Source: Shinisaurus crocodilurus (lineage: Eukaryota; Chordata; Lepidosauria; Squamata; Shinisauridae). From it: a DNA stretch of 64,000 nucleotides. The notes beneath the pieces are model-generated. The model worked only from the letters and a program-made list of their open reading frames with translations. It searched no databases and was not told where the DNA came from. This document shows positions 48,801 through 58,510 of this stretch, piece after piece (position 1 is the first letter of the stretch; each line of letters starts with the position of its first letter). The translations under genes and the position numbers were made by a program. The stretch covers positions 62,001 through 126,000 of the forward strand of contig CM037881.1 in NCBI GenBank assembly GCA_021292165.1, written 5' to 3'.

Positions 48801-50321
48801 ATCAATGCAGAAATAACTGGAGCCTAAATACAGAAAGCACAATATGTCTAAAGTTATTGAATTGTACTCCATATCAGTGAAATAAAATTTAGCATGAATG
48901 TTAGTCCCTTGCGCACGTTATGCCAACCCACCCTGGGAATAAGCCACGGTGGGTTGGTCGTTGTGGGAACAACCCACAGTGTGCCCCACAGATGTTTGTG
49001 CTCACTGTGGGCCACCCGGCCTTTTTCTGTGGGAGAGCCTGAAGGGTTGTTCGCCCCCTCAGTCCTCCCGCAGGTATCCCAGGGGACTCCGTAGCCCACT
49101 GTTCTCCAACTTTGGGTCCCCAGATGTGTTTGGCCTACAACTCCCAGCATGCCCCAGCCAGCGTAGTTGTAGGCCAGAAACATCTGGGGGGACCCAAAGT
49201 TGGAGAACACTGGGCTATGCTGATGGGATTTGTAGGCTAAAACATGATCCGGAGGGCCGCAAGTCAGAACAAGGGACTTTGCCACCCTTAGTTGCTAAGC
49301 CAGCTCATATTCATAGATTCATCGATTATAGAGTTGGAAGGGGCCTACCATCATCATCATCATCATCATCAGGCGAGTAAGATTGTCTTCCGGGATAAAA
49401 GGAGGAAATTCTAAAGAAGATTGTGTAGACTCTGGCGATGGGTCCGTAAGTGACTGTGGAGGCCAATTCTAGATCCACACAGCTTCCCACAGTGAGGACA
49501 CAGGTTACCAGATGGAAGATGGTCCTGTGAAGGATTCATTTGACGTGCTTTTCGCTTAGCACGTTTCTCCCTTTCACCTTGCACTCGGGCTTCTTCAAAG
49601 TCCATGGAACCTTTGTGAAAGGCCAACCTCCATTTAGATCGTTCATGGGGCCTACCAGGCCATTGCCAAAGACCACTGAGCAGATCCATAGCAGAGGCGA
49701 GACCAAGTGAGGTTGCCCGCACTCCAAGGCGGTGTGTGTGTGTGTGTGTGTGTGTGTCCAAGAGACCAAGACACTTCCAATTGGGCCACATTGTCCTCTA
49801 TTTCAGCATTTCTCAAGTTTTTCTTTTTTAATGCCGGGCCCCCTTCTAAACTTCCCTCTGCCCTGTCAAGCCTCTGCCAGCAGGCAAGCAGCAGCACACA
49901 GAATCTCCCCCTGCATGCAGCCCGCTGGTGTGCGCGGAGAGATCTACCCGTGGGAAGTTGGGACGCCAACCCGACTCGGGACATTTGGAAGGGGGCAGGA
50001 GCAGGAGCAGCAGCAGCGCATCTCCCAGCCAGGCTGCTTTCATAAACCAGCCGGTCAGGGAAGGAGGCAGGAGCTGCCCGTAGCCAAGGCGGTTCTCTCC
50101 GCACCAGCAACGGCCGCGGTTCTAAGGAGCCGTTCGGTGGCTGCGATGCTAGTAAACCTCTGGAGCTGGCGCCGGCTGGGAAGGGACGTGCGGCAGGACC
50201 CTGGAATTCCGCGCGCTCCTTTCCAGGTGCTTCCAGGAGGAGGAGGAGGAGGAGGAGATCTCTTCTTCCCCCATTCCCCATTTACCTTTGTGGCCGACAT
50301 CTTTCCCTGCAGCGCATCCAT
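28495..50321 (-). CDS. CCDC159: CCDC159, coiled-coil domain protein (ten coding exons)
   Basis: Ten exons on the minus strand (50321-50286, 42362-42329, 38934-38858, 38743-38662, 37759-37588, 35806-35739, 32946-32870, 31359-31271, 29522-29443, 28586-28495) sum to 807 bases, 268 aa plus stop. Every junction has AG/GT borders and matching phase. Identity rests on the blocks [54 protein letters not shown] and [16 protein letters not shown], recalled as matching mammalian CCDC159. The protein is mostly charged helix and predicted coiled coil, with no signal peptide or membrane segment. Mammalian CCDC159 is poorly characterised and mainly expressed in testis. It lies head to head with TMEM205, sharing a CpG promoter. 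A small undetected exon in the 7.9-kb first intron cannot be excluded. Confidence 0.9.
29443..29522 (-). CDS. CCDC159: CCDC159 coding exon 9
   Basis: It encodes [20 protein letters not shown] to RMK. Acceptor CCATACAG, donor GTGAGTG. Confidence 0.88.
30005..30125. mobile_element. Old palindromic MITE (CTGGTGCCCCTCCAG type)
   Basis: CACCTGGTGCCCCTCCAGTT and its complement AACTGGAGGGGCACCAGG bound a mostly palindromic element in CCDC159 intron 8. Confidence 0.8.
30127..30290 (-). mobile_element. 5S-derived SINE with CR1 tail, head truncated
   Basis: It has the same tail and 5S-like box as at 20.7 kb. The head beyond TAGCTTTCTACACTC is replaced by unrelated sequence. Confidence 0.82.
30297..30848 (+). 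mobile_element. 3' end of the zinc-finger LINE, copy 2
   Basis: An open frame to 30756 encodes the same C-terminal region as 20160-20605, with the CX2C/HX4H finger. The tail GATGATGGAATGATGATG follows. Confidence 0.88.
31203..31240. repeat. (CCCCCA)n minisatellite
   Basis: Six near-perfect hexamers in CCDC159 intron 8, just outside exon 8. Confidence 0.9.
31271..31359 (-). CDS. CCDC159: CCDC159 coding exon 8
   Basis: It encodes [20 protein letters not shown] to EELNDIW. Acceptor TTCTTGTAG, donor GTAAGAA. The split TG|G gives Trp. Confidence 0.9.
31578..31608. repeat. (TG)n microsatellite
   Basis: About 14 TG repeats. Confidence 0.9.
31783..31849 (+). mobile_element. Half copy (left arm) of hairpin hAT MITE
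   Basis: It starts CAGTGCTCTCCAACC and ends at CATGCCCCAGC. The right arm is missing. Confidence 0.75.
32368..32503. mobile_element. Hairpin hAT MITE with paired arm variant
   Basis: The left arm reads TTGGCCCCCCAGATG and the right arm its complement CATCTGGGGGGCCAA, both differing from the usual GGGTCCCC. Flanks are only weakly duplicated. Confidence 0.88.
32657..32795. mobile_element. Hairpin hAT MITE next to CCDC159 exon 7
   Basis: The full palindrome lies 75 bases from exon 7's donor. The right arm has a longer G run. No clear target duplication. Confidence 0.88.
32870..32946 (-). CDS. CCDC159: CCDC159 coding exon 7
   Basis: It encodes [20 protein letters not shown] to CTK. Acceptor TATCCTAG, donor AAG|GTGGGT. 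Confidence 0.92.
33517..33712 (-). mobile_element. tRNA-derived SINE, truncated
   Basis: Minus-strand copy of the family at 35.2 kb: GAACCCAAGGCGGCTTACAT near the 3' end and the B-box-like region GGGTTCTAGTCC. Confidence 0.82.
33815..33975 (-). mobile_element. tRNA-derived SINE, 3' part
   Basis: The ATTTATTTATTT tail and GGAACCCAAGGCGGCTTACA are clear. The tRNA head is missing. Confidence 0.8.
34015..34088. repeat. Old palindromic repeat (GGGAGTAAGTCCCACTGAG)
   Basis: ACCTGGGAGTAAGTCCCACT followed by TATAGGATTACAC. This short family recurs at 5.6, 53.1 and 60.2 kb. Confidence 0.55.
34440..34572. mobile_element. Old palindromic MITE
   Basis: ACCAACCTGATGCTCTCCAG pairs with CTGGAAGGTGCCAGGTTGG around a decayed centre. 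Confidence 0.7.
34899..35153. mobile_element. Tigger-like MITE (TA target), copy 2
   Basis: CAGTCATGCCTTGGATTGAG to CAATCCAAGGTATTACTG with TA flanks. It lacks the (AT)n expansion of copy 1. Confidence 0.8.
35168..35405 (+). mobile_element. tRNA-derived SINE, full length
   Basis: A-box-like GTGGTGTAGTGGTGAGAG and B-box-like GGGTTCTAGTCC head a body with CACTGGGTGACTTTGG. The 3' part GCCGCCTTGGGTTCC and AATATAATAAACAA tail follow. The tail resembles L2-type LINE ends. Confidence 0.88.
35739..35806 (-). CDS. CCDC159: CCDC159 coding exon 6
   Basis: It encodes [20 protein letters not shown] plus KL, the most recognisable block of the family. Acceptor CCTGGCAG, donor GTATGTG. Confidence 0.93.
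35879..36014. mobile_element. Hairpin hAT MITE with paired arm variant
   Basis: The left arm has TTGGCCGACAACGCC and the right arm GGAGTTGTCGGCCAA, so the CCGAC change is on both arms. It lies 72 bases upstream of CCDC159 exon 6 in transcript sense. Confidence 0.88.
36422..36500 (+). CDS. Candidate membrane protein, exon 1
   Basis: 26 codons plus one base, donor CTAG|GTCAGA. The split codon with exon 2 gives Asp. Confidence 0.38.
36422..37213 (+). CDS. Candidate gene: single-pass membrane microprotein (three exons)
   Basis: Exons 36422-36500, 36574-36661 and 37000-37213 sum to 381 bases, about 126 aa. Phases agree at both junctions. The first ATG is in strong context (GCCATGG). Residues 1-26 are hydrophilic ([16 protein letters not shown]) with no signal peptide. 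Exon 2 is one hydrophobic helix ([19 protein letters not shown]) ending in basic NRR. Exon 3 encodes [20 protein letters not shown] and continues to EW. After that a run of 12 G makes the frame uncertain, so the stop may differ. The gene lies antisense in CCDC159 intron 5, and a hairpin MITE sits in its second intron. I do not recognise it. Part of the membrane helix resembles EPOR, but no receptor domains flank it. It may be a real small gene or a chance alignment of splice sites. Confidence 0.42.
36574..36661 (+). CDS. Candidate membrane protein, exon 2 (membrane helix)
   Basis: 88 bases between a good polypyrimidine acceptor (TTCTTCTGCCTTGCAG) and donor CGCAG|GTACTG. It encodes one strong hydrophobic helix. 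This is the best-supported exon of the three. Confidence 0.5.
36818..36923. mobile_element. Hairpin hAT MITE, short-centre copy
   Basis: CAGTGTTCTCCCACC to GGTGGGAGAACACTG. The CCCACC/GGTGGG variant is on both arms. The centre has lost the CAGCATGCCCC part. Confidence 0.88.
37000..37213 (+). CDS. Candidate membrane protein, exon 3
   Basis: Acceptor CGGCTTCAG. The frame is open for 71 codons including the stop TAG. The G run at about 37128-37139 could shift it. Confidence 0.35.
37588..37759 (-). CDS. CCDC159: CCDC159 coding exon 5
   Basis: 172 bases, the largest exon, encoding about 57 helical residues with [18 protein letters not shown]. It ends in phase 2 so that AG+C forms the Ser before KKFLWEE. 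Acceptor CTGTCCAG, donor GTGGGAG. Confidence 0.9.
37806..37952 (+). mobile_element. 5S-derived SINE with CR1 tail
   Basis: AAAGCTAAGCAGGGTCAGGC and TTACTTGGATGGGAGACC are followed by the CR1 tail and CTATGATCTATGAG. It lies just upstream of CCDC159 exon 5 in transcript sense. Confidence 0.88.
38662..38743 (-). CDS. CCDC159: CCDC159 coding exon 4
   Basis: It encodes [20 protein letters not shown] to RELE. Acceptor TTGGGCCAG, donor GTGAGGA. A Gln run (QQQQ) sits in the coiled coil. Confidence 0.92.
38858..38934 (-). CDS. CCDC159: CCDC159 coding exon 3
   Basis: It encodes [19 protein letters not shown] and so on to HAQTN. Acceptor CTCTTGCAG, donor GTATGTA. This is the best-conserved N-terminal block. 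Confidence 0.92.
39155..39405 (-). mobile_element. tRNA-derived SINE, full length
   Basis: From an ATTTATTTATTT tail through AACCCAAGGCGGCTTACATA to the B-box-like region and ACCACTACGCCACACTGGC, the complement of the tRNA-like head. Confidence 0.88.
39748..40147. mobile_element. Mariner-like DNA element (TA target)
   Basis: The ends CCGTATATACTCGAGTATAA and TTATACTCGAGTATATAAGG are near-complements with TA flanks. Internal AACCGAGGCCCC is typical of the family. Confidence 0.75.
40280..40348. mobile_element. Half copy of TTTAGACAG-type palindromic MITE
   Basis: CATGTTTAGACAGAAAAAAA is followed by the shared core CAACTCCCAGCATTCCCCAG. The right arm is missing. Confidence 0.65.
41030..41684 (+). 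mobile_element. Solo LTR with perfect 5-bp target duplication
   Basis: It starts TGTTGTGATATG and ends ACACCAACA. GATGG flanks both ends (41025-41029, 41685-41689). An AATAAA signal is near 41441. No internal sequence remains. The same family occurs at 54518-55189 inside TMEM205. Confidence 0.85.
41832..42085 (+). mobile_element. tRNA-derived SINE, full length
   Basis: GTGGCGTGGTGGTGAGAG, GGGTTCTATTCC, an expanded (GGA)n, GCCGCCTTGGGTTCC and an (AATA)n tail. Confidence 0.88.
42329..42362 (-). CDS. CCDC159: CCDC159 coding exon 2
   Basis: A 34-base exon ([11 protein letters not shown] plus one base) between acceptor TGCAACAG and donor GTAAGTG. The split codon forms the Val of VMIPESQ in exon 3. 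Confidence 0.8.
42846..42881. repeat. (CA)n microsatellite
   Basis: About 14 CA repeats after a CACCCCAC run. Confidence 0.9.
42927..43255 (+). mobile_element. CR1 LINE 3' end
   Basis: A plus-strand open frame with [20 protein letters not shown] and [18 protein letters not shown], then the CR1 tail and CTATGATTCTATGATT. Confidence 0.92.
43344..43412 (+). mobile_element. 5S-derived SINE, head only
   Basis: TACGCTGGCTCAGCTTGCC and GAAAGCTAAGCAGGGTCAAG are present, but the CR1 tail is missing after TTATTACTT. Confidence 0.75.
43581..43893 (-). mobile_element. CR1 LINE 3' fragment
   Basis: From an AGAATCATAGAAAAG end to CACCCTTCAAG-like sequence, diverged and frame-broken. Confidence 0.88.
43896..44620 (-). 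mobile_element. CR1 LINE 3' end with internal duplication
   Basis: A long minus-strand CR1 frame. Sequence at about 44486-44618 repeats 44210-44330 (CTGGAAGAGTGCGATCATAT and following), so part of the RT C-terminus appears twice in frame. Confidence 0.9.
44668..44768. mobile_element. Old palindromic MITE (GCAGATGTTGTTGGACTGCA type)
   Basis: GGCCCCTGCAGATGTTGTTG pairs loosely with ACCAACATCTGCAGGGCCAC. Confidence 0.65.
45214..45349. mobile_element. Hairpin hAT MITE
   Basis: Full palindrome. The flanks TGCTTAGC and TGCTAAGC are near-identical (7 of 8), with one extra base on the left. Confidence 0.9.
45718..45831. mobile_element. Hairpin hAT MITE, short-centre copy
   Basis: The left arm runs into CTACAACTACGCTGG, so the left core is deleted while the right core remains. 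Confidence 0.88.
46228..46335. mobile_element. Old palindromic MITE
   Basis: TCTAGATGCTGTTAGACTCC to GAGCTGTAGTCCAAGAACAT, around CAGCATGGCCAGTGGTC. Confidence 0.65.
46449..46640. mobile_element. Composite of two palindromic MITE families
   Basis: A hairpin-hAT left arm runs to CAGCATGCCTTTTTCAAACC, then ATTAAACTCTTTGTTCTCC and an older MITE body with GTTGTTGGACTACAACTCC. The same junction occurs at 51660. Confidence 0.8.
46843..47530 (-). mobile_element. CR1 LINE, 5'-truncated 3' end
   Basis: A minus-strand frame with [16 protein letters not shown] to [16 protein letters not shown] and an ATCATAGAATCATAG tail. It is the cleanest CR1 frame in the window. It stops at CTTCTCACTTGG. Confidence 0.93.
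47531..48302 (+). other. GC-rich block with a 173-codon open frame, origin unknown
   Basis: An open frame at 47642-48163 has low-complexity GC-rich sequence at first and [19 protein letters not shown] near its end, with no domain I know. It sits between a CR1 and a hairpin MITE and is probably retroelement leader or LTR sequence. Splice sites were not convincing. Confidence 0.35.
48311..48445. mobile_element. Hairpin hAT MITE, TTTCTCAACC subfamily, perfect target duplication
   Basis: The ends are CAGTGTTTCTCAACC and GGTTGAGAAACACTG, the variant being on both arms. CCCTAAGA flanks both sides (48303-48310, 48446-48453). Confidence 0.94.
49097..49212. mobile_element. Hairpin hAT MITE, short-centre copy
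   Basis: The variant CCAACTTTGGG/CCCAAAGTTGG is on both arms. The centre is partly deleted. Confidence 0.85.
49308..49350 (-). mobile_element. SINE/CR1 tail fragment
   Basis: ATAGATTCATCGATTATAGA and AGTTGGAAGGGGCCTACC only. Confidence 0.6.
49351..49660 (-). mobile_element. 3' end of the zinc-finger LINE, copy 3
   Basis: The (ATC)n run at 49351-49373 is the 3' tail. The minus-strand frame encodes the last ~80 residues with the CX2C/HX4H finger. Confidence 0.88.
49731..49757. repeat. (TG)n microsatellite
   Basis: About 13 TG repeats. Confidence 0.9.
50286..50321 (-). CDS. CCDC159: CCDC159 coding exon 1
   Basis: It encodes [12 protein letters not shown] and ends at donor AAAG|GTAAAT in phase 0. 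It sits in the CpG island, and its phase joins exon 2 cleanly. The N-terminus is weakly conserved, so this exon is inferred mainly from position and splicing. Confidence 0.7.
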
Positions 50322-50640
50322 CCTCCAGCGCCCCGCTCGCCCACGGGGCTCTGGTGGTGGTGGGGGCACACAGCAGCACTTTGCACTGCCCGGCTCAGAA
50401 AGCGGGAGAGAGAGAGAGAGAGAGGAGGCTGCACGCCCACCGGCCGCCAGCCCGTCAATGTGCAAACAAAGGGGCGTGGGGGGGCCCTCCCCGCCGCGGC
50501 CCCGCCTCCCTTCATGACGCTGCCGCGGAGCCGCCCCCATGGCCGGGGCAGGCGGGGCGGGGCTTGGTGGCTCGCAGGCGAGGGGGGGGGAGGGCATTTA
50601 GGCCGTTCGCGGAGGGCGCTGCCGCGAGGAGCAAGCAAAG
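50322..50640. promoter_or_regulatory. Probable bidirectional promoter, CCDC159/TMEM205
   Basis: This is the interval between CCDC159 exon 1 (minus) and a plus-strand donor-like AAAG|GTACGC at 50640, which may end a TMEM205 noncoding first exon. GC boxes and a GA-rich run are present, with no TATA box. The divergent arrangement is inferred from gene order. Confidence 0.5.
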
Positions 50641-50757
50641 GTACGCGCGTGTTTCGGGGCTCGCGGGGAGAGCCCGGGCGGGCGGGCGTGGAACGGAGCA
50701 GGGGGCTGAGTGAGCCCCCTCCCTCTCTCCGTCCTCACGCCTCCTGCTTCCGCGGGC

Positions 50758-50897
50758 AGTGTTCGCCCACCTTGGGTCCCCAGAGGTTTTTTTTTTTTGG
50801 CCTACAACTCCCAGCATGGCCCAGCCAGCGTAGCTGGCTGGGGCATGCTGGGAGTTGTAGGCCAAAAACACCTCTGGAGGGTCGTCCAAAAACACTG
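50758..50897. mobile_element. Hairpin hAT MITE inside the CpG island
   Basis: CAGTGTTCGCCCACC and core arms are clear. The right end is rearranged, with a repeated GGAGGGTCGTCCA segment before AACACTG. CCCAGAGG/CCTCTGG differs from the usual CCCAGATG on both arms. Confidence 0.8.
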
Positions 50898-51616
50898 GCC
50901 TGGAGGGTCGTCCAGGCAGCCCCGGCGGGGATCCCCGCGGAAGTTCGAAGGCGGGTCGGGTCTAAGCCCCGCCGAACTCACTCGGCGCGAGCGGGTTTCG
51001 CAGCCAAGAGCGGCCGCTTGCCAATGCCAGGACAGCCCGCTCTCCGGCATCCTTTCGGCAGCTCGCAAGCCGGGGCCAGGCGGGGGGCGGAGGGGCGGCA
51101 GTCTCCGCGGCCGCATCTCCCTCCCATCGCTCGCCCGCCCGCCGCCAGATCGCCCCGAGGCGCGCGCCCGCCCGCCCGCCGCGCTTTGGACTTCGCCCCT
51201 CTCGGGCTTCCTTCCCCTGCGCGCTCCGGGCGCAGAGCTGCCCCCCGGGCGCCGTCGGCTTGTCTCTCTAGCAAACGACTGGGGCTGGGGGGGGCGCGTG
51301 TCTAAAGGAGGAAGGGGTGTGTGTCGGAGTTTATATGGGGTCGCCGACACGTAACTCGCGGGCGGGCTGATGATCATCCTGACCACCCGCGGCGGGACTG
51401 ACTTCTGGCTGGGCAAACGTGCGTAAAAAAAGCTTTGTGCTGGGAATGGAGCAGCCTTGTTGGGACGGCCGTCGTAGGATAATCCGGAGACGTTGCCAAG
51501 CAGCGTATGTAGCAGCGGCCTGACCTCCCTCAAGACGAAAGAGCCGGGCACGTGGGCCCGATGATGGAGGCCACATCTGCAGGAGTGGGTTTTTTTTTTT
51601 TTTTTTCTCCTGAAGG

Positions 51617-51842
51617 CAGTGTTCTCCCACCTGGGGTCCCCAGATGTGTTTGGCCTACAACTCCCAGCATGCCTTTTTCAAACCACATTAAACTCTTTGT
51701 TCTCCAAGCTTGGGTCCCCAGATGTTTTTGGACTACAACTCCCAGCATGCCCCGGCTGGAGACCCAAGGCAGCCTAGCTGGCTGGGGCATGCTGGGAGTT
51801 GTAGGCCAAACACATCTGGGGACCCAAAGTGGGAGAACACTG
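51617..51842. mobile_element. Composite hairpin MITE carrying part of another MITE
   Basis: The outer arms CAGTGTTCTCCCACC and GGTGGGAGAACACTG-like sequence (CCCAAAGTGGGAGAACACTG) enclose the junction CAGCATGCCTTTTTCAAACC. Next comes a second left arm (GTTCTCCAAGCTTGGGTCCC) and a damaged core. Confidence 0.82.
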
Positions 51843-51959
51843 CTAAGCAGTCTGAGCTGCACACTTCCATCAGTTGGAAGTGAGCCACACTGAACTCCCG
51901 GGGGGGGGTACTTAATACTTCGTCCTTTTTAGTGCTTTTGAGTGTTCAGAATGCTTCAC

Positions 51960-52039
51960 CAATGCTGGCAAAGGATAAGATGGTGCCAAAAAACCCCTCC
52001 CCCCCATTCCATGCACAGAAGCTGACAGGACTGGAAGTT
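51960..52039. other. Short anonymous stretch
   Basis: Nothing recognised between the composite MITE region and the SINE. Confidence 0.3.
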
Positions 52040-52215
52040 GAATAGATTTCATGGGATCATAGAGCTGGAAGGGGCCTGCAAGGCCATCGAGTCCAACCCC
52101 CTGCTCAATGCAGGAAACTAGAGGCGGGGGTCTCCCATCCAAGTAATCACCAGGCCTGGCCCTGCTTAGCTTTCCACGCTCAGACAAGCCGAGCCAGCGT
52201 GAGTCACAGGCCTGT
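52040..52215 (-). mobile_element. 5S-derived SINE with CR1 tail, full length
   Basis: On the minus strand: CACGCTGGCTCGGCTTGTCT, GTGGAAAGCTAAGCAGGGCC, TTACTTGGATGGGAGACC, then the CR1 tail. Confidence 0.9.
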
Positions 52216-52399
52216 AATCTTCAACACTTGGGTCTTCCACCAGATCAGAGTGCAGCAGGCTAGTTTAGGGGGGGCACAGAGCAGGCCACACACAGCCCTC
52301 CCACACCCAGCTCTGCCCTCCCACACCTTGCCGCCACTTCCCTCCCCACAGCACCTGCTGCCTGAGGTAGCCACCTCACCCTACCCTACCTGTGCTTCC

Positions 52400-52546
52400 C
52401 AGTGCTTTTTTTCTGGAGAAAAGGGTACCGGAACTCTTGGATTACATTTCCTCGGGAGTAGATGGCGATTAAATTGTAATGCAATTAATAGAAGAAAAGG
52501 TGCTGGAACTCAGTTCCAGTGAGTTCCACCGGGAAAAAAAGCCCTG
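52400..52546. mobile_element. Second hAT MITE family, perfect 8-bp target duplication
   Basis: The left end CAGTGCTTTTTTTCTGG pairs with the right end GGGAAAAAAAGCCCTG. GTGCTTCC flanks both sides (52392-52399, 52547-52554). Internal sequence GATGGCGATTAAATTGTAAT is non-palindromic. Confidence 0.92.
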
Positions 52547-52564
52547 GTGCTTCCCATTCCCCAT

Positions 52565-52735
52565 CCTGTGAAGGTCTGTGGCTCACGCCGGCTCAGCTTG
52601 TCTGAGCGTGGAAAGCTAAGCAGGGTCAGGCCTGGCTATTACTTGGATGGGAGACCCCCTCCTCTAGTCCCCTGCATTGAGCAGGGAGTTGGACTCGATG
52701 GCCTTGGAGGACCCTTCCAACTCTATGATCTATGT
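52565..52735 (+). mobile_element. 5S-derived SINE with CR1 tail, full length
   Basis: CTCACGCCGGCTCAGCTTGT, GAAAGCTAAGCAGGGTCAGG, TTACTTGGATGGGAGACCCC, then TGCATTGAGCAGGGAGTTGG and CTATGATCTATG. It is in opposite orientation to the copy 350 bp away. Confidence 0.92.
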
Positions 52736-52769
52736 AGGCCAGAGGGGAGCTTGCCTAAGAGCACCTAGT

Positions 52770-52840
52770 GCAGCCTTCCCCAATCTGGTGCCCTCCAGGT
52801 GTTTGGAGTACAACTCCCATCACCCCCAGCCACATAGTGT
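52770..52840. mobile_element. Old palindromic MITE, left half
   Basis: CTTCCCCAATCTGGTGCCCT and ACAACTCCCATCACCCCCAG. The right arm is absent. Confidence 0.65.
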
Positions 52841-53029
52841 GTTCATGGCAGAGGTTTCTTGGCCATGATAGTGCAGCTGCTTCGAGGAAACATGCATGGG
52901 GATCAGTCTGCGCATGAATCCTAGGTTGGGCCTGCCTCTCCCACCTCCTCTTATCTCCTCCTGTCAGCTGCTGATTGCAACTATGTGGGGGTTTGTGTTT
53001 TTGTAATACTTATAATTTTAACAATGTTA

Positions 53030-53095
53030 GGGCACAAGCCTAGGCATGTTTAGACAAAAAAGTTTTGGAACTCCCAGCATGCCCCAGCCAGTAAT
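53030..53095. mobile_element. Half copy of TTTAGACA-type palindromic MITE
   Basis: GGCATGTTTAGACAAAAAAG is followed by the core AACTCCCAGCATGCCCCAGC. Confidence 0.6.
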
Positions 53096-53134
53096 TAACC
53101 AAAATAGATAGTAAAATAATGTTTTTTTATTAAC

Positions 53135-53222
53135 AACACAATCCTGGACTATCCAAAAGTAAGTCACACTGAGTTCAATGGGACTTACTCTCAGGTAAGT
53201 AGATATAGGATTGCAGCCTAAA
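53135..53222. repeat. Palindromic repeat (AAGTCACACTGAG...)
   Basis: CACAATCCTGGAC and ATAGGATTGCAGCC bound a fold with AGTTCAATGGGACTTAC. Confidence 0.65.
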
Positions 53223-53923
53223 ATGTCTTGCAGGCTTCTATCAAACTAATCTGATTCCTGGGCTAGTCTTGGTATATATAATCCCTTGGGGCACTTCCTC
53301 CAATACAACTATATCCCATATTTTGGCATGTCATAGCACCAAGATCAATACCCTCATGTTGCACAACAAATGTTTTTAAACTGATCATGGCTTATCCTGT
53401 CAGTCAAAAGAGTATGGATAAGAAGAGTTTGCCGGCTCCCAAGTTTTGCGATGGGGGTGAGGAGAAAGATGAAAGATAAATGTTAATGTTTTGCAGAAAG
53501 CCACCATGTTAATATTTTGTAGAGGGTTTCAAGATGCACAGGGTTGCCCATTTAAACTGAACTGTTCTTTCTTCCTTCCTTGTTTTCGTTCATGGCAAAG
53601 GTGTTAAGTGGGGCTGATTGACACTTGCCTAGAATCCCCTTCCAGAAGTTGCTTGGCCTGCCCTGCCCTTGTCCTGGGTTTTTCTGCGTCTTTATCACCC
53701 TGTGAATTTCTGGCACTCAGCAGGACTCCCAGGATGGTCCATATGCCCTCTTCATTCTCTACTGCACTCAGCCTGCTGTGGGCATTAAAAAACACGTGTG
53801 ACTGTAGTAATGGAAGCAATTCACTGGGCTCTCTCTTTCTCTCTTTGGGATGCCTTTTACCACCACCAACTTCTCCTCACTTCTGGTTTCTCTTCGCCCA
53901 TTTCTAGGTCCCTTGGTCCAGAG

Positions 53924-57929
<4,006 letters not shown>

Positions 57930-58384
57930 GCTGCAGGGGGCGCTCTTCCCCTCTGCTCGCCTCTCTCCCTGCTTTTGCTGCAGGATTTATTTTCTAAGGG
58001 TGAGGGGGGGAAAAAACTATGAGCTTTCTCCTGAAGCACTGATTGCCGCCTGTGTACTGGGCTGTGCTGCTGGATGGTGTGGTGGTGGAGAAGCTTGGCA
58101 GTGGCCCGAAATCAGCGCCTTGGAGTGAATAGCAGTTATGGGAGCCGCTGCCCCATAACTTGAAACTGCCAGACTACCCCCCCTGCCCTCACCGCTGAAG
58201 AATAAGATTGGGTCATCTCTGAAACAGCACGGGAGGGTGCATTGAGGCCTGGCCTGAAGTCCCTTTGGCCATAGCCCCCTCTTGATGTGGGCACTATTTT
58301 AACACTTCTGTTTTTTTACATCTTGGATCCAAAACGGCTAGCAACCACTTGAAATGACACAAAATTGTGAAGGTGCCTCTAACT
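57930..58384 (+). other. Probable TMEM205 3' untranslated region
   Basis: Sequence after the stop is free of repeats until 58385. No canonical AATAAA was seen, so the transcript end is not located. Confidence 0.4.
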
Positions 58385-58510
58385 CAGTGTTCTCCAACCT
58401 TGGGTCCCCAGATGTTTTTTTGGCCTACAACTCCCTTCAGCCCTGGCCAGCATAGCCAAGCGGGGAGGGATGATGGGAGTTGTAGGCTGAAACATTTGAA
58501 GGGGTGGGCC
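58385..58510. mobile_element. Hybrid of hairpin MITE left arm and old MITE right arm
   Basis: CAGTGTTCTCCAACCTTGGG and ACAACTCCCTTCAGCCCTGG are followed by GATGATGGGAGTTGTAGGCT and GGGGTGGGCCACAAG. Confidence 0.65.

Larger units (their letters stand above)
49900..51450. promoter_or_regulatory. CpG island between CCDC159 and TMEM205
   Basis: CpG dinucleotides and GC runs are dense here, unlike the rest of the window, with GGGGCGGGG-type GC boxes near 50551 and (CGCC)n near 51165. Long open frames inside it are a side effect of GC richness. It contains CCDC159 exon 1. Confidence 0.85.

Noticed and set aside
49732..51551. Several 200-280 codon open frames in the CpG island
   Set aside because: They overlap on both strands and are proline/arginine/glycine-rich artefacts of GC content.
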